Positions 8,475 to 17,343 of a DNA stretch of 37,000 bases are shown one piece after another. This DNA is from CAYLYU01 sp964501925. GTDB taxonomy: Bacteria > Pseudomonadota > Zetaproteobacteria > Mariprofundales > Mariprofundaceae. Each line of letters opens with the position of its first letter. Within the stretch, counting starts at the first letter, position 1. Position numbers and translations under genes: made by a program. Location of the stretch: positions 1-37,000 of the forward strand of contig CAZCTM010000022.1 of assembly GCA_964501925.1 (NCBI GenBank), read 5' to 3'. Below the pieces are notes generated by a model. It was not told the origin of the DNA, made no database searches, and saw only the letters and a program-made list of their open reading frames with translations.

Positions 8475-10802
8475 CTACATCCCCTTGCGAAGCAGGCCGC
8501 CCAGGCCCTTCTTGATTTTTTCCCTGACTCCGCCATCTCCCCCCTTCAGTGGTTGTTTCAGATTTCTGATGGTCTCCTTGGCACCCCGAATCGTCTCCCT
8601 GATGGCCTCCGGGTCCCGCATCAGTGACTTGAGATCGACATCCAGGCTGAGCTTGGGTGAGGAAAACGGACCGGTGATACGAATGGGAACAGCCAGCCCC
8701 TTTCGGGCCGCTACCGTATCCCCCTGACCAATCAGGGTGCCCACCAGCTTTGGTTTGGCATGGTAATCCAGCGTCTTGTTCACCAAGTTGATAATTCCGT
8801 TCCCTGTCAGGCGAAAAACCGGCGAAGCCATGTACAGATCATCATTCCTGACGATTCCGTTGGTGATGACAAAGCTGCCGACAAGCTGCGAGAAATCCGT
8901 GGATTTCGGCCCGCCGGTATCCTTGCCAAGGCTGGTCACCCTCCGGATGGCCCCTGGAATATCTATACCCTCGATCTTGCCATCCGTTATCGTCACATTG
9001 GCGGTGCCGTTCAGATGGGCGGTTACATTTGGCTCAACAAGGCCTTTTCCGGACAGTCGGGAATCGGTCTTCAGAAGACCGTGCAAGATGCTGGTATCCG
9101 CAAAGGTCTTCAGAATCGGGTTGATCTCGATGTTGGTCAGGTTTGTGGATGCCGTCCATGTCACCGGATAGTTCCTGGTTTCAAGCCGGGTTTTGTTTCG
9201 TACATTGCCCTTACCATAATCAAACCGGAAGGGATCAATCACAAACACACCCTTGTGGCCTTCTGCCATGATGGCAAGATTATCCAGCTCCAGACCCCGC
9301 AGAAACAATTGATCAAACTTCACTTCGGCACTCAGCTTCCAGCCATTCAGGAAACGCAGATCGGGCTCCTGATTTCCAGAACTCTCCTGCACGGGAGTTG
9401 GAGGTTGTTCTGCCGGTGTGACCTTAGATGTGACCACGGCACTTTTCTCCTCAGCCGTCTTTTCGCCCTCCTTGCCGGATGAAGGTGGGGCCTTCCCGCT
9501 CGGGGCCGGCAACCATGGATCCAGGTGCAGGCTGTTGGAGGCCAAACGCAGGTAAAGGTTCGGTGCTTTCCCATATTTGACGACACCCGACATCTGAATC
9601 AGTTCCTCATCAAGCATCAACTGAACATTTCGCAACTCTGTCTGGTGGACGCTCCCCGCTGCCGAGAGATTGACCTTTACCCGGTTCCATGGAGCCGAAT
9701 GCTGTTCATACAATCGACCAATGGCGGGTAGCCAGGAAGCAACCATGTCCCGTTTGATATCCCCGCTGCTGGCATTGAACTGATATCGCAACTTGCCGCC
9801 AATTCCGCTCACATTACCACTGATTTTTGCAAGATCCTCACCATCGACGCGCAGAATCATTTCGGCAATGTCCAGCTTGCTTGCCTTGGGCATCTGTACC
9901 TTCCAGCTCACACCAATGTCCTGCCCTCCGGACAAGGTCATGGAACCCGCCGACAACCTCACCTGATCGGGCCGTTGTTCCAGCGTGACATCAAGACCAA
10001 GCTGGGCCTTCGCGTAATTGGCCATCTTCACCGGAAGATAGGGTTTGAAAGCGACAAGGGAGAGTGCATCCGATTTCAGATGCACCTGAACGGGCAGGGT
10101 TTTCGGGTCGATCCGGTCAAGATCGGAAACAGGACCCAGCTGACCCTCAAGATGTACCTCCTCCCCCTCAATCCGGGCGGAAAGCTCAAACTTGACCGGC
10201 CTGTCCAGCCGGACATCCCTGATCTCCACATTCAGCTGACTGATGGTCAGGTGTGCATTCTTTCCGGCATCGTTCCAGACAATCTGCCCATCCCTCAGGT
10301 TCAGGGCTTCTGCCGTCAGGGAAGCAAGCCGGAACGTGCTTTCCGATGCCGAGGGTGGTTCGCTCACTGTCGGAGCCGACGGTGGACCTTTGTCTCCGGG
10401 CTTTGCCGGCTTTCCGGCTGTCAGATCTTCCCAGTTAAATCGGCCATTCTGATCCCGCTCCAGCAGTAAACGCGGGGAGTCCAGCACAAATCGTTTGACC
10501 ACCACCTCCCTGTTCAGAAGCGGCATCAGGGCGATCTGGACATCCACATGATCGACCCTGGCAAAGTCGCCCTGTGAGAACCCTTTTGCATTCCCCATTC
10601 GCACGTCACGGAGGCTGACACCGACCCATGGGAAGACCGACAACTGTATTTCTCCGATGTCCACGTCGCGTCCGGTTGCTTCTTCAACCTGTTCAATAAT
10701 CATCGGACGATATTCATTCACATCAATGAAGAAGGGGACCGCCAGCAGCGCGCCAAACAGGATGACCAGTACAACAAGGGTATATTTCGCGACTTTTTTC
10801 AT
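8475..10802 (-). CDS. AsmA family protein
   Basis: A 775-residue AsmA-like protein. It has one N-terminal membrane anchor (about residues 6-28) followed by a large, mainly beta-stranded periplasmic region. The N-terminal AsmA signature is clear (DVNEYRPMIIEQVEEATGR), as is the C-terminal part with repeated short beta segments such as ITDGKIEGIDIPGAI. A proline/serine/glutamate-rich linker sits near residues 440-475. AsmA-like proteins belong to the bridge-like group implicated in phospholipid movement and outer-membrane homeostasis; that role is from family knowledge. Its ATG overlaps the stop of the upstream HAD gene (ATGA), so translation is probably coupled. Confidence 0.9.
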   Translation of the reverse strand: MKKVAKYTLVVLVILFGALLAVPFFIDVNEYRPMIIEQVEEATGRDVDIGEIQLSVFPWVGVSLRDVRMGNAKGFSQGDFARVDHVDVQIALMPLLNREVVVKRFVLDSPRLLLERDQNGRFNWEDLTAGKPAKPGDKGPPSAPTVSEPPSASESTFRLASLTAEALNLRDGQIVWNDAGKNAHLTISQLNVEIRDVRLDRPVKFELSARIEGEEVHLEGQLGPVSDLDRIDPKTLPVQVHLKSDALSLVAFKPYLPVKMANYAKAQLGLDVTLEQRPDQVRLSAGSMTLSGGQDIGVSWKVQMPKASKLDIAEMILRVDGEDLAKISGNVSGIGGKLRYQFNASSGDIKRDMVASWLPAIGRLYEQHSAPWNRVKVNLSAAGSVHQTELRNVQLMLDEELIQMSGVVKYGKAPNLYLRLASNSLHLDPWLPAPSGKAPPSSGKEGEKTAEEKSAVVTSKVTPAEQPPTPVQESSGNQEPDLRFLNGWKLSAEVKFDQLFLRGLELDNLAIMAEGHKGVFVIDPFRFDYGKGNVRNKTRLETRNYPVTWTASTNLTNIEINPILKTFADTSILHGLLKTDSRLSGKGLVEPNVTAHLNGTANVTITDGKIEGIDIPGAIRRVTSLGKDTGGPKSTDFSQLVGSFVITNGIVRNDDLYMASPVFRLTGNGIINLVNKTLDYHAKPKLVGTLIGQGDTVAARKGLAVPIRITGPFSSPKLSLDVDLKSLMRDPEAIRETIRGAKETIRNLKQPLKGGDGGVREKIKKGLGGLLRKGM

Positions 10803-11557
10803 GTATCACTCCCGTGATGACTTCCGCCATGTAATCGCCTTGCCACACCATCCCCGTCCACGGAGGGGAGGAATTTCTGCAAATCGGACAAATGATCAAT
10901 GACCACCGTCGCACCCTTAGCCAGCAAACACTCCGGCAACTGGGCACCATAAGACACACCAACAGCAGCGACACCACCCGCAACAGCCATTTCCATATCC
11001 ATGGAACTGTCGCCAACCACCAGTGTGCGTTCAGGCGGGATGCCGGTTTCATCCATGCACTCCAGCACCATGGCCGGATGGGGTTTGGAAGGGCACATAT
11101 CAGCAGAGCGCCAGACCGGGAACATCTTCGAAAGATCGTGCTGCTTGAACATGTGCATCAGACCCCTTGTGGATTTACCCGTGACAATACCGAGACTGTA
11201 CCCCTGATTGAAGAGACGTGTAAGTGCTGTTTTTACACCCGGAAACAGGGGTTCAGTATTTCTGCTCCGGTTTCGGGCATAAAGTTCCCTGTAGGTATCG
11301 CATACCTTTCGCGTATGCCCGCCCTGGAGACCACCCATGAGCCGATCCACGGCTTTATTCAGGGACAGCCCGATGACATCCCGAACCTCATCGCATGTGG
11401 GCACATCAAAATCACAGATGCTGAAGGCCTGCTGCATCGTCGAGACAATATACCCGTGTGAATCCACCAGCGTTCCATCCAGATCAAACAGGATAAGAAA
11501 AGGGCCGCGCCCTTCCCCAAACCCCTGCCGCTGACCGGAACCTATCCCCTGAATCAT
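10799..11557 (-). CDS. gph: HAD hydrolase, phosphoglycolate phosphatase-like
   Basis: A 252-residue haloacid-dehalogenase enzyme of the phosphoglycolate phosphatase/Gph type. Motif I is FDLDGTLVDS (nucleophile D25, D27), the lysine motif is SKPHP, and motif IV is VGDSSMDMEMA. The helical cap region (residues about 35-105) fits class C1 members such as Gph or PpaX. Gph removes phosphate from 2-phosphoglycolate, formed in DNA repair or by Rubisco oxygenation; substrate choice in this family is hard to read from sequence. The extended N-terminus (19 residues before the first strand) and the lack of a clear ribosome site leave the start uncertain. Endonuclease V ends 32 bases upstream, and asmA overlaps the 3' end. 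Confidence 0.75.
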   Translation of the reverse strand: MIQGIGSGQRQGFGEGRGPFLILFDLDGTLVDSHGYIVSTMQQAFSICDFDVPTCDEVRDVIGLSLNKAVDRLMGGLQGGHTRKVCDTYRELYARNRSRNTEPLFPGVKTALTRLFNQGYSLGIVTGKSTRGLMHMFKQHDLSKMFPVWRSADMCPSKPHPAMVLECMDETGIPPERTLVVGDSSMDMEMAVAGGVAAVGVSYGAQLPECLLAKGATVVIDHLSDLQKFLPSVDGDGVARRLHGGSHHGSDT

Positions 11558-11589
11558 GGCCGAGAAGTGTATGACAAAAGGTCAGCGGA

Positions 11590-12270
11590 TCAATTTTGCC
11601 GGCCCGCCATCTGATCAGCCAACCGTATCGGTTCCGGAAGACGGTAGCCGGCAAGCGCTTTGCGGACGATCATCAGAGCTCCGTCGACATCGACATTCCC
11701 GCCGGGGGAGATAAACAACGGCCTGCAACCATCCCTGCTTCGCAAGACCTTACCCACAATCACTCCGTCGATACATAAATCGGCAGTACTTCCCGCCCTG
11801 TTATCCGGTTCACGGAATTCCCCGACAAGGCGTGTCTTGCCCACCCCCACCACGGGAATATCCTCATCCAGCCACAATGCGAGATGCGCTGCGGAACCCA
11901 GCCTGAGAGGATGGGCTATTCCCTGGCCATCAACGAGAATGGCATCGACAGGCCCGGGAATCTGCTCCAGCAGTGGCAGAAGCAGTGGAACCTCTCTGAA
12001 ACCAAGAAGCCCCGGCACATAGGGAAAACGGACCTCGAATTCAATTCGCTTCGAGAAAATACATTCATTCTTCACCTGATCCCATAAAACCGCGGCAGCC
12101 ACGCCACCACTACCGGATCTCCTGGGAAAGGCGCAATCCAGACCCAGCAGGTACCGGATCCGGCAGCCCGGCGGAAGGGGATTGAGTCGAGTCTGTGGCA
12201 ATTGCCTCTGAACAGCCCTTGCTTCACTGGCTCTCTCCGGCCAGTTGTGAAGGTGGTGATGAATTTTCAC
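11590..12270 (-). CDS. nfi: Endonuclease V (deoxyinosine-specific)
   Basis: A 226-residue DNA repair enzyme that cuts the second phosphodiester bond 3' to deoxyinosine. Catalytic residues can be placed by comparison with the Thermotoga enzyme: D45 in GLDCAF, Y84 in RFPYVPG, E93 in GFREVP, D114 in LVDGQG and H120 in IAHP. All are intact, and the length is normal. The start is a GTG with only a poor ribosome site, so it could lie slightly elsewhere. It is preceded by a small membrane protein gene (72-base gap) and followed after 32 bases by the HAD phosphatase gene, suggesting one transcript. Confidence 0.93.
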   Translation of the reverse strand: MKIHHHLHNWPERASEARAVQRQLPQTRLNPLPPGCRIRYLLGLDCAFPRRSGSGGVAAAVLWDQVKNECIFSKRIEFEVRFPYVPGLLGFREVPLLLPLLEQIPGPVDAILVDGQGIAHPLRLGSAAHLALWLDEDIPVVGVGKTRLVGEFREPDNRAGSTADLCIDGVIVGKVLRSRDGCRPLFISPGGNVDVDGALMIVRKALAGYRLPEPIRLADQMAGRQN

Positions 12271-12342
12271 ACCAGGATTACACTACCCACGTTTCAGGAC
12301 ACTCCGCGCCGGCAAGCATTCCTGAAAGGGATTCGGGATGAC

Positions 12343-12531
12343 TCAGTCTTTCTTTCTCTTGCCGTAGAGTTTCTGGTAAAGATCGAGAAACAGCCAGATC
12401 CCCAGACTGATGAAGAAAAGCCCGATGATGGCCACGACTTCGGCAATCTGCTGACCGAATTCAGACTGGGCAACATGTGCCGAGACAACACCGGTAACAA
12501 TGATAATGCCGATCAGGGTCAGCAGATTCAT
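12343..12531 (-). CDS. Small two-helix membrane protein, 62 residues
   Basis: From the ATG at 12531 the product is a 62-residue protein with two hydrophobic helices (LLTLIGIIIVTGVVSAHV and VVAIIGLFFISLGIWLFL) and a basic C-terminal tail, YGKRKKD. I do not recognise the family. An ATG at 12639 would add 36 mostly polar residues, but neither start has a strong ribosome site; the shorter form begins right at the first helix and is preferred. It lies upstream of nfi on the same strand. The positive tail would place the C-terminus in the cytoplasm. Confidence 0.55.
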   Translation of the reverse strand: MNLLTLIGIIIVTGVVSAHVAQSEFGQQIAEVVAIIGLFFISLGIWLFLDLYQKLYGKRKKD

Positions 12532-12642
12532 TTCGATCTTTTTCTTCAGAAAATTCAATGGCGTCCTCCCCGGATGTCGCTTCTCATGATATGGTATGGA
12601 TATTTTGACAGGGTTTGCAATTAAAGCAACCGACTCCATAGC

Positions 12643-12671
12643 GTGAACTTGGCCGAATGTGCGGCTAGAAT
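12643..12671 (+). promoter_or_regulatory. Possible tRNA-Ala promoter
   Basis: TAGAAT at 12666-12671 lies 11 bases before the tRNA-Ala gene, the right place for a -10 box. The best hexamer 17 bases further upstream (GTGAAC) is a poor -35, so this is a weak prediction. Confidence 0.35.
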
Positions 12672-12682
12672 GCCAGGCCGAT

Positions 12683-12758
<76 letters not shown>

Positions 12759-12809
12759 GATTTTCATGATCTGTCAGTCCGGTCAATCCGTCTGCGCTAT
12801 GATTATGCG

Positions 12810-13637
12810 ATGAAGGTACTGGCAGAAACAGGCGTCATCATCCTTGCAGCCTTCATTCTGTTTACAGGATACCTGGTAATGCTTGAGGATCGGTATATCT
12901 ATTTCCCCGACTCCGACGTCCGGACCACACCCGCGGACATCGGGCTGGATTTCGAGGACCGAAGCTTTGTCACTCCGGATGGAGTGCAACTTCATGGCTG
13001 GTATATGCCCGAACGGAAGGCACACATTACACTTCTGCACTTTCACGGCAATGCCGGCAATATCAGCCACCGGCTGCACCTGTACAAGAGATGGCATGAG
13101 CTGGGGCTTGCCGTATTTGCCTTCGATTACCGCGGATATGGCAACAGCAGCGGGACACCTTCCGAACAGGGTCTTTATGAGGACGCGATGACCGCCTGGA
13201 GGGAGCTGACCGAGACCCTGAAAATTCCTGGCAACCAAATCATCCTTGCCGGGCGGAGCATCGGCTGCGCCGTGGCTGTTCAGTTAGCCACAGAGGTCCA
13301 TGCAAAGACCCTGGTACTGGAAACACCGTTCACCAGCATCGCCGACATGGCCAGAACGCATTATCCATTCCTGCCGATGCGCTTTCTGCTGCGCACCCGG
13401 TTTGACGCCCTGGCAGGGATATCCCATGTGCGTGTGCCCGTGCTGATCATCTCGGCAAGGGATGATGCGATTGCGCCGGCCTGGATGGGCCGAAAACTAT
13501 TTGAAGCAGCGAATGAACCGAAACAGTGGCGCCTGCTGGCAGGTGATCACAATAATTTTGACCAGGTATCCGAAAGAGATTATCTAAAAACATGGAAATC
13601 CTATCTGCAGATAATTTCAGGCCGGAACAGCAGTTGA
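12810..13637 (+). CDS. Membrane-anchored alpha/beta hydrolase (ABHD13/Bem46-like)
   Basis: A serine hydrolase of about 275 residues. A hydrophobic N-terminal helix (about residues 6-25) anchors it. The oxyanion region is HFHGNAGN (78-84), the nucleophile is S150 in GRSIG, and the acid and base are probably D219 (in ARDDAIAP) and H247 (in GDHNNF), so the triad is complete. It matches the Bem46/ABHD13 type of alpha/beta hydrolases, whose bacterial substrates are mostly unknown. The reading frame is open further upstream into tRNA-Ala; the ATG at 12810 is chosen because it avoids the tRNA and places the membrane helix at the N-terminus, although no clear ribosome site is seen. It converges on the 46-residue membrane protein gene. 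Confidence 0.85.
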   Translation: MKVLAETGVIILAAFILFTGYLVMLEDRYIYFPDSDVRTTPADIGLDFEDRSFVTPDGVQLHGWYMPERKAHITLLHFHGNAGNISHRLHLYKRWHELGLAVFAFDYRGYGNSSGTPSEQGLYEDAMTAWRELTETLKIPGNQIILAGRSIGCAVAVQLATEVHAKTLVLETPFTSIADMARTHYPFLPMRFLLRTRFDALAGISHVRVPVLIISARDDAIAPAWMGRKLFEAANEPKQWRLLAGDHNNFDQVSERDYLKTWKSYLQIISGRNSS

Positions 13638-13685
13638 AGAGAACGTCGTTCGACAGCGAATTCCCGCCGGTGATCGTCCGGAAAG

Positions 13686-13826
13686 TCAGCTGAAAAGAGA
13701 CCTTACCCAATCGATAAAATTGGCTGCCGGAGCGTAGCGTTTGGCCAGTGCGCCGACGACTATGGAAAAAATAATCCCGACAAAAATGATTTCAAAAAAC
13801 AGCTTTTTCTTGCTGGTTCTGGGCAT
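13686..13826 (-). CDS. 46-residue single-pass membrane protein downstream of valS
   Basis: A short reading frame with a well-placed ribosome site (AAGGA six bases before the ATG). The product starts with a basic patch, MPRTSKKK, then has one strongly hydrophobic helix (about residues 9-28), then a short amphipathic tail ending DWVRSLFS. The positive N-terminus predicts N-in topology. It begins 43 bases after the valS stop on the same strand, so it is probably the last gene of the pepA-valS run. I do not recognise a family. The ribosome site, hydrophobic pattern and clean fit between two genes make it likely to be real. Confidence 0.6.
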   Translation of the reverse strand: MPRTSKKKLFFEIIFVGIIFSIVVGALAKRYAPAANFIDWVRSLFS

Positions 13827-13869
13827 GGCAATTCCTTTTCCTTTCCAGTCTCATGCTTCCTCATGGAGG

Positions 13870-16533
13870 TCACAGCTGACGCAATCTCTTTTCCGCCTTT
13901 TCGAGCTCACTGATCTTGGCCAGCGCAGAATGAAGATCTGTCCTCACCTTGGCAATAACCGCATCAGGGGCCTTCTTTCGAAAGTCGGGGTTATCAAGTT
14001 TCTTTCTGTTCCGGCCGACCTCCGTTTCAAGCTTCTGCCTTTCCTTGGCCAAACGGGCCAGCTCTTCTCCGACATCCACCAGGCCGGCAAGGGGCATCAT
14101 GATGGTTGCCTCGTCAAGCGGCATCACGGCAGCACCCTTCACCTTTTCATCCGGCTCCAGCCACTGAATCCGGTCAAGCCGGGCAAGATGCATCAGCAAA
14201 TCAATCTGGGAGTTGAGCCCCTTCCTGACCTTCCCGGAACAGGCAATGGCGACCAGGATCCGTTTGCCAGGTGGAACATTCATTTCTCCGCGCATGGAGC
14301 GAATGGCGCTCACCACTTCTTGGACCCGTTCCATTCTCCGGGCGGCAGCCGAAAAAGCGGCCCCATTGTAGTGTCCGCAGTCCTGCCAGGATTCCGTCAC
14401 AAGGCATGCGTCTTCGCCGTGCAGGGATTGCCAGAGCACTTCTGAAATAAAGGGGCAGAACGGATGAAGCAACCGCAACCAGCCATCGAGTACCGATAAC
14501 ATGGTCACCCGCGTTTCATGCTTCAACCCTTCATTCTCACCATTCAGATGCACCTTGGCCGCCTCGACGTACCAGTCACAGTAGGTGCCCCAGATAAAGG
14601 CATACAGTGTAGAGGCGGCCTCGTTGAAGCGGTAGGACTCCAGGGCTTCCTGCACCCTGCGGGCGCACTGATCCAACTCATGAAGAACCCACAGGTTCAG
14701 CTCGGATGTGGGAACAAGATCCGTAGCCGGCTTGGCATCACCCCGGTTCATGAAGACGAATCGAGCGGCATTCCAGATCTTGTTCATGAAATTCCTGGAT
14801 GCCTCGATCCGCCCTTCATCGAGTTTGACATCCCGACCCTGTGTAGCCATGGCTGCCAGTGTAAAACGCAGGGCATCCGCACCGTACTTCTCCATCATCA
14901 CCAGGGGATCAATCACATTGCCCTTGGACTTGCTCATCTTCTGACCCTGCGCATCACGAATCAGGGCATGAATGTAGACGTCACGAAACGGCACATCGCC
15001 CGCAAATTTGAGCCCCATCATGATCATCCGGGCCACCCAGAAAAAGATGATGTCAAACCCCGTAACCAGCACGTCAGTGGGATAAAATGTTTTCAGCTCT
15101 TCCGTCTGCTGAGGCCAGCCAAGGGTGGAGAACGGCCATAAGGCCGAGGAGAACCAGGTATCAAGGACATCCTCATCCTGATGGATATCTGTGCCGCCAC
15201 ACCCGCCACATCGCTCGGGATTCTCACCGGCGACAGTGATGTGGTCACATTCCCCGCAGAACCATGCGGGAATCCGATGACCCCACCAGAGCTGGCGGGA
15301 AATACACCAGTCCTGGATATTGTGCATCCATTCAAAATAGGTCTTCTCCCACATCCCGGGGACAAAGCGGATATGTCCGTCTTCCACCGCCCTGATGGCC
15401 GGCTTGGCCAGGGGCTCGATTTTCACATACCACTGATCGGTCAGATACGGTTCCAGAACGGCGTGGGAACGATCACCCCGCCCAACCATGTGTGTGTGTT
15501 CCTCGATCCTGTGAAGCAGGCCTTCGGCATCAAGATCAGCGACAATGTGTTCCCTTGCCTCGTAACGTTCCATGCCACGGTATTGCTCCGGTATCAGTGC
15601 ATCGTCCAGAAGGTGGGCCCTTGAATCAAAGATATTGTACAGCGGGAGATGATGACGCTGGCCAACCTCATAGTCGTTGAAGTCATGGGCCGGAGTGATT
15701 TTGACACAACCTGTTCCAAATTCCGGGTCAACATATGCGTCGGCAATAATGGGAATCCTGCGACCGGTCAGCGGGAGGATGACCTCCTGACCGACCAGAT
15801 GGGCGTATCGGTCATCCTCCGGATGAACAGCCACAGCGGCATCCCCCAGCATGGTTTCCGGTCGGGTGGTCGCGACATACAAGGCAACGGAAGGGTCATC
15901 GGCAAGCGGATAACGGATATGCCACAGATGGCCCTGTTCTTCCTCGTGAACCACTTCCAGATCCGAAACAGCCGTTTCCAAGACCGGATCCCAGTTGACC
16001 AGACGCTTGCCACGGTAAATCAGGCCTTCATCGTACAGTCGTACGAACACCTCTCTTACCGCACGGCTCAACCCCTCATCCAGGGTGAAACGTTCACGTG
16101 ACCAGTCGCACGAGGCACCCAGGCGCTTGAGCTGCCTGATAATGGATCCTCCAGCCTCCTCTTTCCATTTCCATACACGATCCAGGAAGCGTTCACGTCC
16201 CAGATCGCGTCGATGAATCCCTTCTTTGTCCAGGATCCGTTCAACCACCATCTGCGTTGCAATTCCCGCATGATCCATACCCGGTTGCCAAAGTGTCTGT
16301 TTGCCCAGCATGCGCTGCCACCGGATCAGAATGTCCTGAAGAGTGTACGAGAAAGCATGTCCCATATGGAGGCTGCCGGTGACGTTCGGTGGCGGAATGA
16401 CAATGCAGAATGAACTGCTTGCCGGCTGTGGGACGAAACAATCGGAGGCAAGCCATCGTTCGGCAATGGCTGGTTCGACGGCCGACGGATCATAGGTCTT
16501 GGCCAACTGTGTGCGTTGTTCAGGTCCGGACAT
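13870..16533 (-). CDS. valS: Valyl-tRNA synthetase
   Basis: Class I aminoacyl-tRNA synthetase that charges tRNA-Val and edits threonine. The product has 887 residues from the chosen start. The HIGH-type motif is PPNVTGSLHMGH (about 48-59), the KMSKS loop is QKMSKSKGN, and the anticodon-binding domain and C-terminal coiled-coil arm (LAKERQKLETEVGRNRKKL) are present. The ATG at 16533 is preferred over an in-frame GTG at 16569 because AGGA sits five bases before it. It follows the acidic 92-residue gene with a 39-base gap. It sits in the classic pepA-holC-valS order. Confidence 0.97.
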   Translation of the reverse strand: MSGPEQRTQLAKTYDPSAVEPAIAERWLASDCFVPQPASSSFCIVIPPPNVTGSLHMGHAFSYTLQDILIRWQRMLGKQTLWQPGMDHAGIATQMVVERILDKEGIHRRDLGRERFLDRVWKWKEEAGGSIIRQLKRLGASCDWSRERFTLDEGLSRAVREVFVRLYDEGLIYRGKRLVNWDPVLETAVSDLEVVHEEEQGHLWHIRYPLADDPSVALYVATTRPETMLGDAAVAVHPEDDRYAHLVGQEVILPLTGRRIPIIADAYVDPEFGTGCVKITPAHDFNDYEVGQRHHLPLYNIFDSRAHLLDDALIPEQYRGMERYEAREHIVADLDAEGLLHRIEEHTHMVGRGDRSHAVLEPYLTDQWYVKIEPLAKPAIRAVEDGHIRFVPGMWEKTYFEWMHNIQDWCISRQLWWGHRIPAWFCGECDHITVAGENPERCGGCGGTDIHQDEDVLDTWFSSALWPFSTLGWPQQTEELKTFYPTDVLVTGFDIIFFWVARMIMMGLKFAGDVPFRDVYIHALIRDAQGQKMSKSKGNVIDPLVMMEKYGADALRFTLAAMATQGRDVKLDEGRIEASRNFMNKIWNAARFVFMNRGDAKPATDLVPTSELNLWVLHELDQCARRVQEALESYRFNEAASTLYAFIWGTYCDWYVEAAKVHLNGENEGLKHETRVTMLSVLDGWLRLLHPFCPFISEVLWQSLHGEDACLVTESWQDCGHYNGAAFSAAARRMERVQEVVSAIRSMRGEMNVPPGKRILVAIACSGKVRKGLNSQIDLLMHLARLDRIQWLEPDEKVKGAAVMPLDEATIMMPLAGLVDVGEELARLAKERQKLETEVGRNRKKLDNPDFRKKAPDAVIAKVRTDLHSALAKISELEKAEKRLRQL

Positions 16534-16572
16534 GGTTCCTGCCTTTCGGGAGCTTGACTCTGGCCTCACGGA

Positions 16573-16851
16573 TCATGCGTAAGGCGAGGGATCTTCCACC
16601 AGCATGTCTTCCGTGAGAAGGATCCTGCGTTTCTGCTTTCTTTCTTCCCCTGTCCGATCCGGTTCCTGATCCGTTGCCGGCGTATCGAAAGCCTGCTTGC
16701 TTTCGTCTTTCACCCACAATCCCGGCTCGGATGAGGCCGGCTGTAAACACATCCCGGGGTCATCGTCCGCCTCATCATGCTCTTCGTGAATACCCTCCTC
16801 AAGCAAACGATCAAGGTTGGCAAGGATATCTTCGATGTTCTTATCGCTCAT
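16573..16851 (-). CDS. Acidic 92-residue protein between holC and valS
   Basis: I do not recognise this protein. From the ATG at 16851 it has an amphipathic N-terminal helix (NIEDILANLDRLLEEGI), a long acidic low-complexity middle, and a conserved-looking basic/hydrophobic end (KQKRRILLTEDMLVED). The composition suggests a mostly disordered soluble protein with two short binding motifs. An in-frame TTG at 16893, right after the holC stop, would add 14 residues. No strong ribosome site is seen at either start. Position between holC and valS implies co-transcription. Confidence 0.55.
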   Translation of the reverse strand: MSDKNIEDILANLDRLLEEGIHEEHDEADDDPGMCLQPASSEPGLWVKDESKQAFDTPATDQEPDRTGEERKQKRRILLTEDMLVEDPSPYA

Positions 16852-16893
16852 GGTCCAATGGTAGGGTAGCGGGCTGATCGGTGGAAGGGGCAA

Positions 16894-17343
16894 CTAGCCT
16901 TGGGGTCGCTTGCCTTTTCCACCCAGGTACTGCGGGTTCATGCCAAGCTGGCGATACGTCCGGAACCTCTCACGGCTGGTCTGGAGAAGCTTCTCGTCCA
17001 TCGTATCGACAAAATCGACCACGGTGGCAAAACCCGAAAGATCGGTGGGAATCTCCAGACCCGCGTTGATCAGCACCTCGGGCTGATTGTCGCGGATGAT
17101 TTCCGTCGCCAGCAAAATGGGGTGCTCGGCATTGGCCTCACGATCTTCTGTGGCAACACCATGTGCGAGGAATGACTCCGGATGCACTGTCCACAGTTTC
17201 TCATCCAGTTCTCTCATCAAATCGGTATCGGGACAGAAAATCAGGATATGAGGCTCCAGCCGACGGCGCCGCAAGAGCAGGCGGGCGATACCTTCAACAC
17301 GATCGCATCCATCAAGACGCTCAAAATAAACTTTTGGACTCAA
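16894..17343 (-). CDS. holC: DNA polymerase III subunit chi
   Basis: A 149-residue HolC protein, the clamp-loader accessory subunit that binds SSB and, with psi, links the loader to SSB-coated DNA. Family features include the N-terminal KVYFERL strand, IARLLLRRRRLEPHILIFCPD, an internal LWTVHPESFLAHG and the C-terminal VVDFVD. The start is a TTG at 17343 because GGAGGAGG lies five bases upstream and the protein then begins just before the first strand; this makes it overlap the PAP2 gene by 23 bases. The pepA-holC-valS order is a strong support. The C-terminal tail is basic (GGKGKRPQG). Confidence 0.88.
   Translation of the reverse strand: MSPKVYFERLDGCDRVEGIARLLLRRRRLEPHILIFCPDTDLMRELDEKLWTVHPESFLAHGVATEDREANAEHPILLATEIIRDNQPEVLINAGLEIPTDLSGFATVVDFVDTMDEKLLQTSRERFRTYRQLGMNPQYLGGKGKRPQG

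Noticed and set aside
13741..14445. Plus-strand open frame of 234 codons
   Set aside because: Opposes valS and the 46-residue gene; no ribosome site and no recognisable domain.
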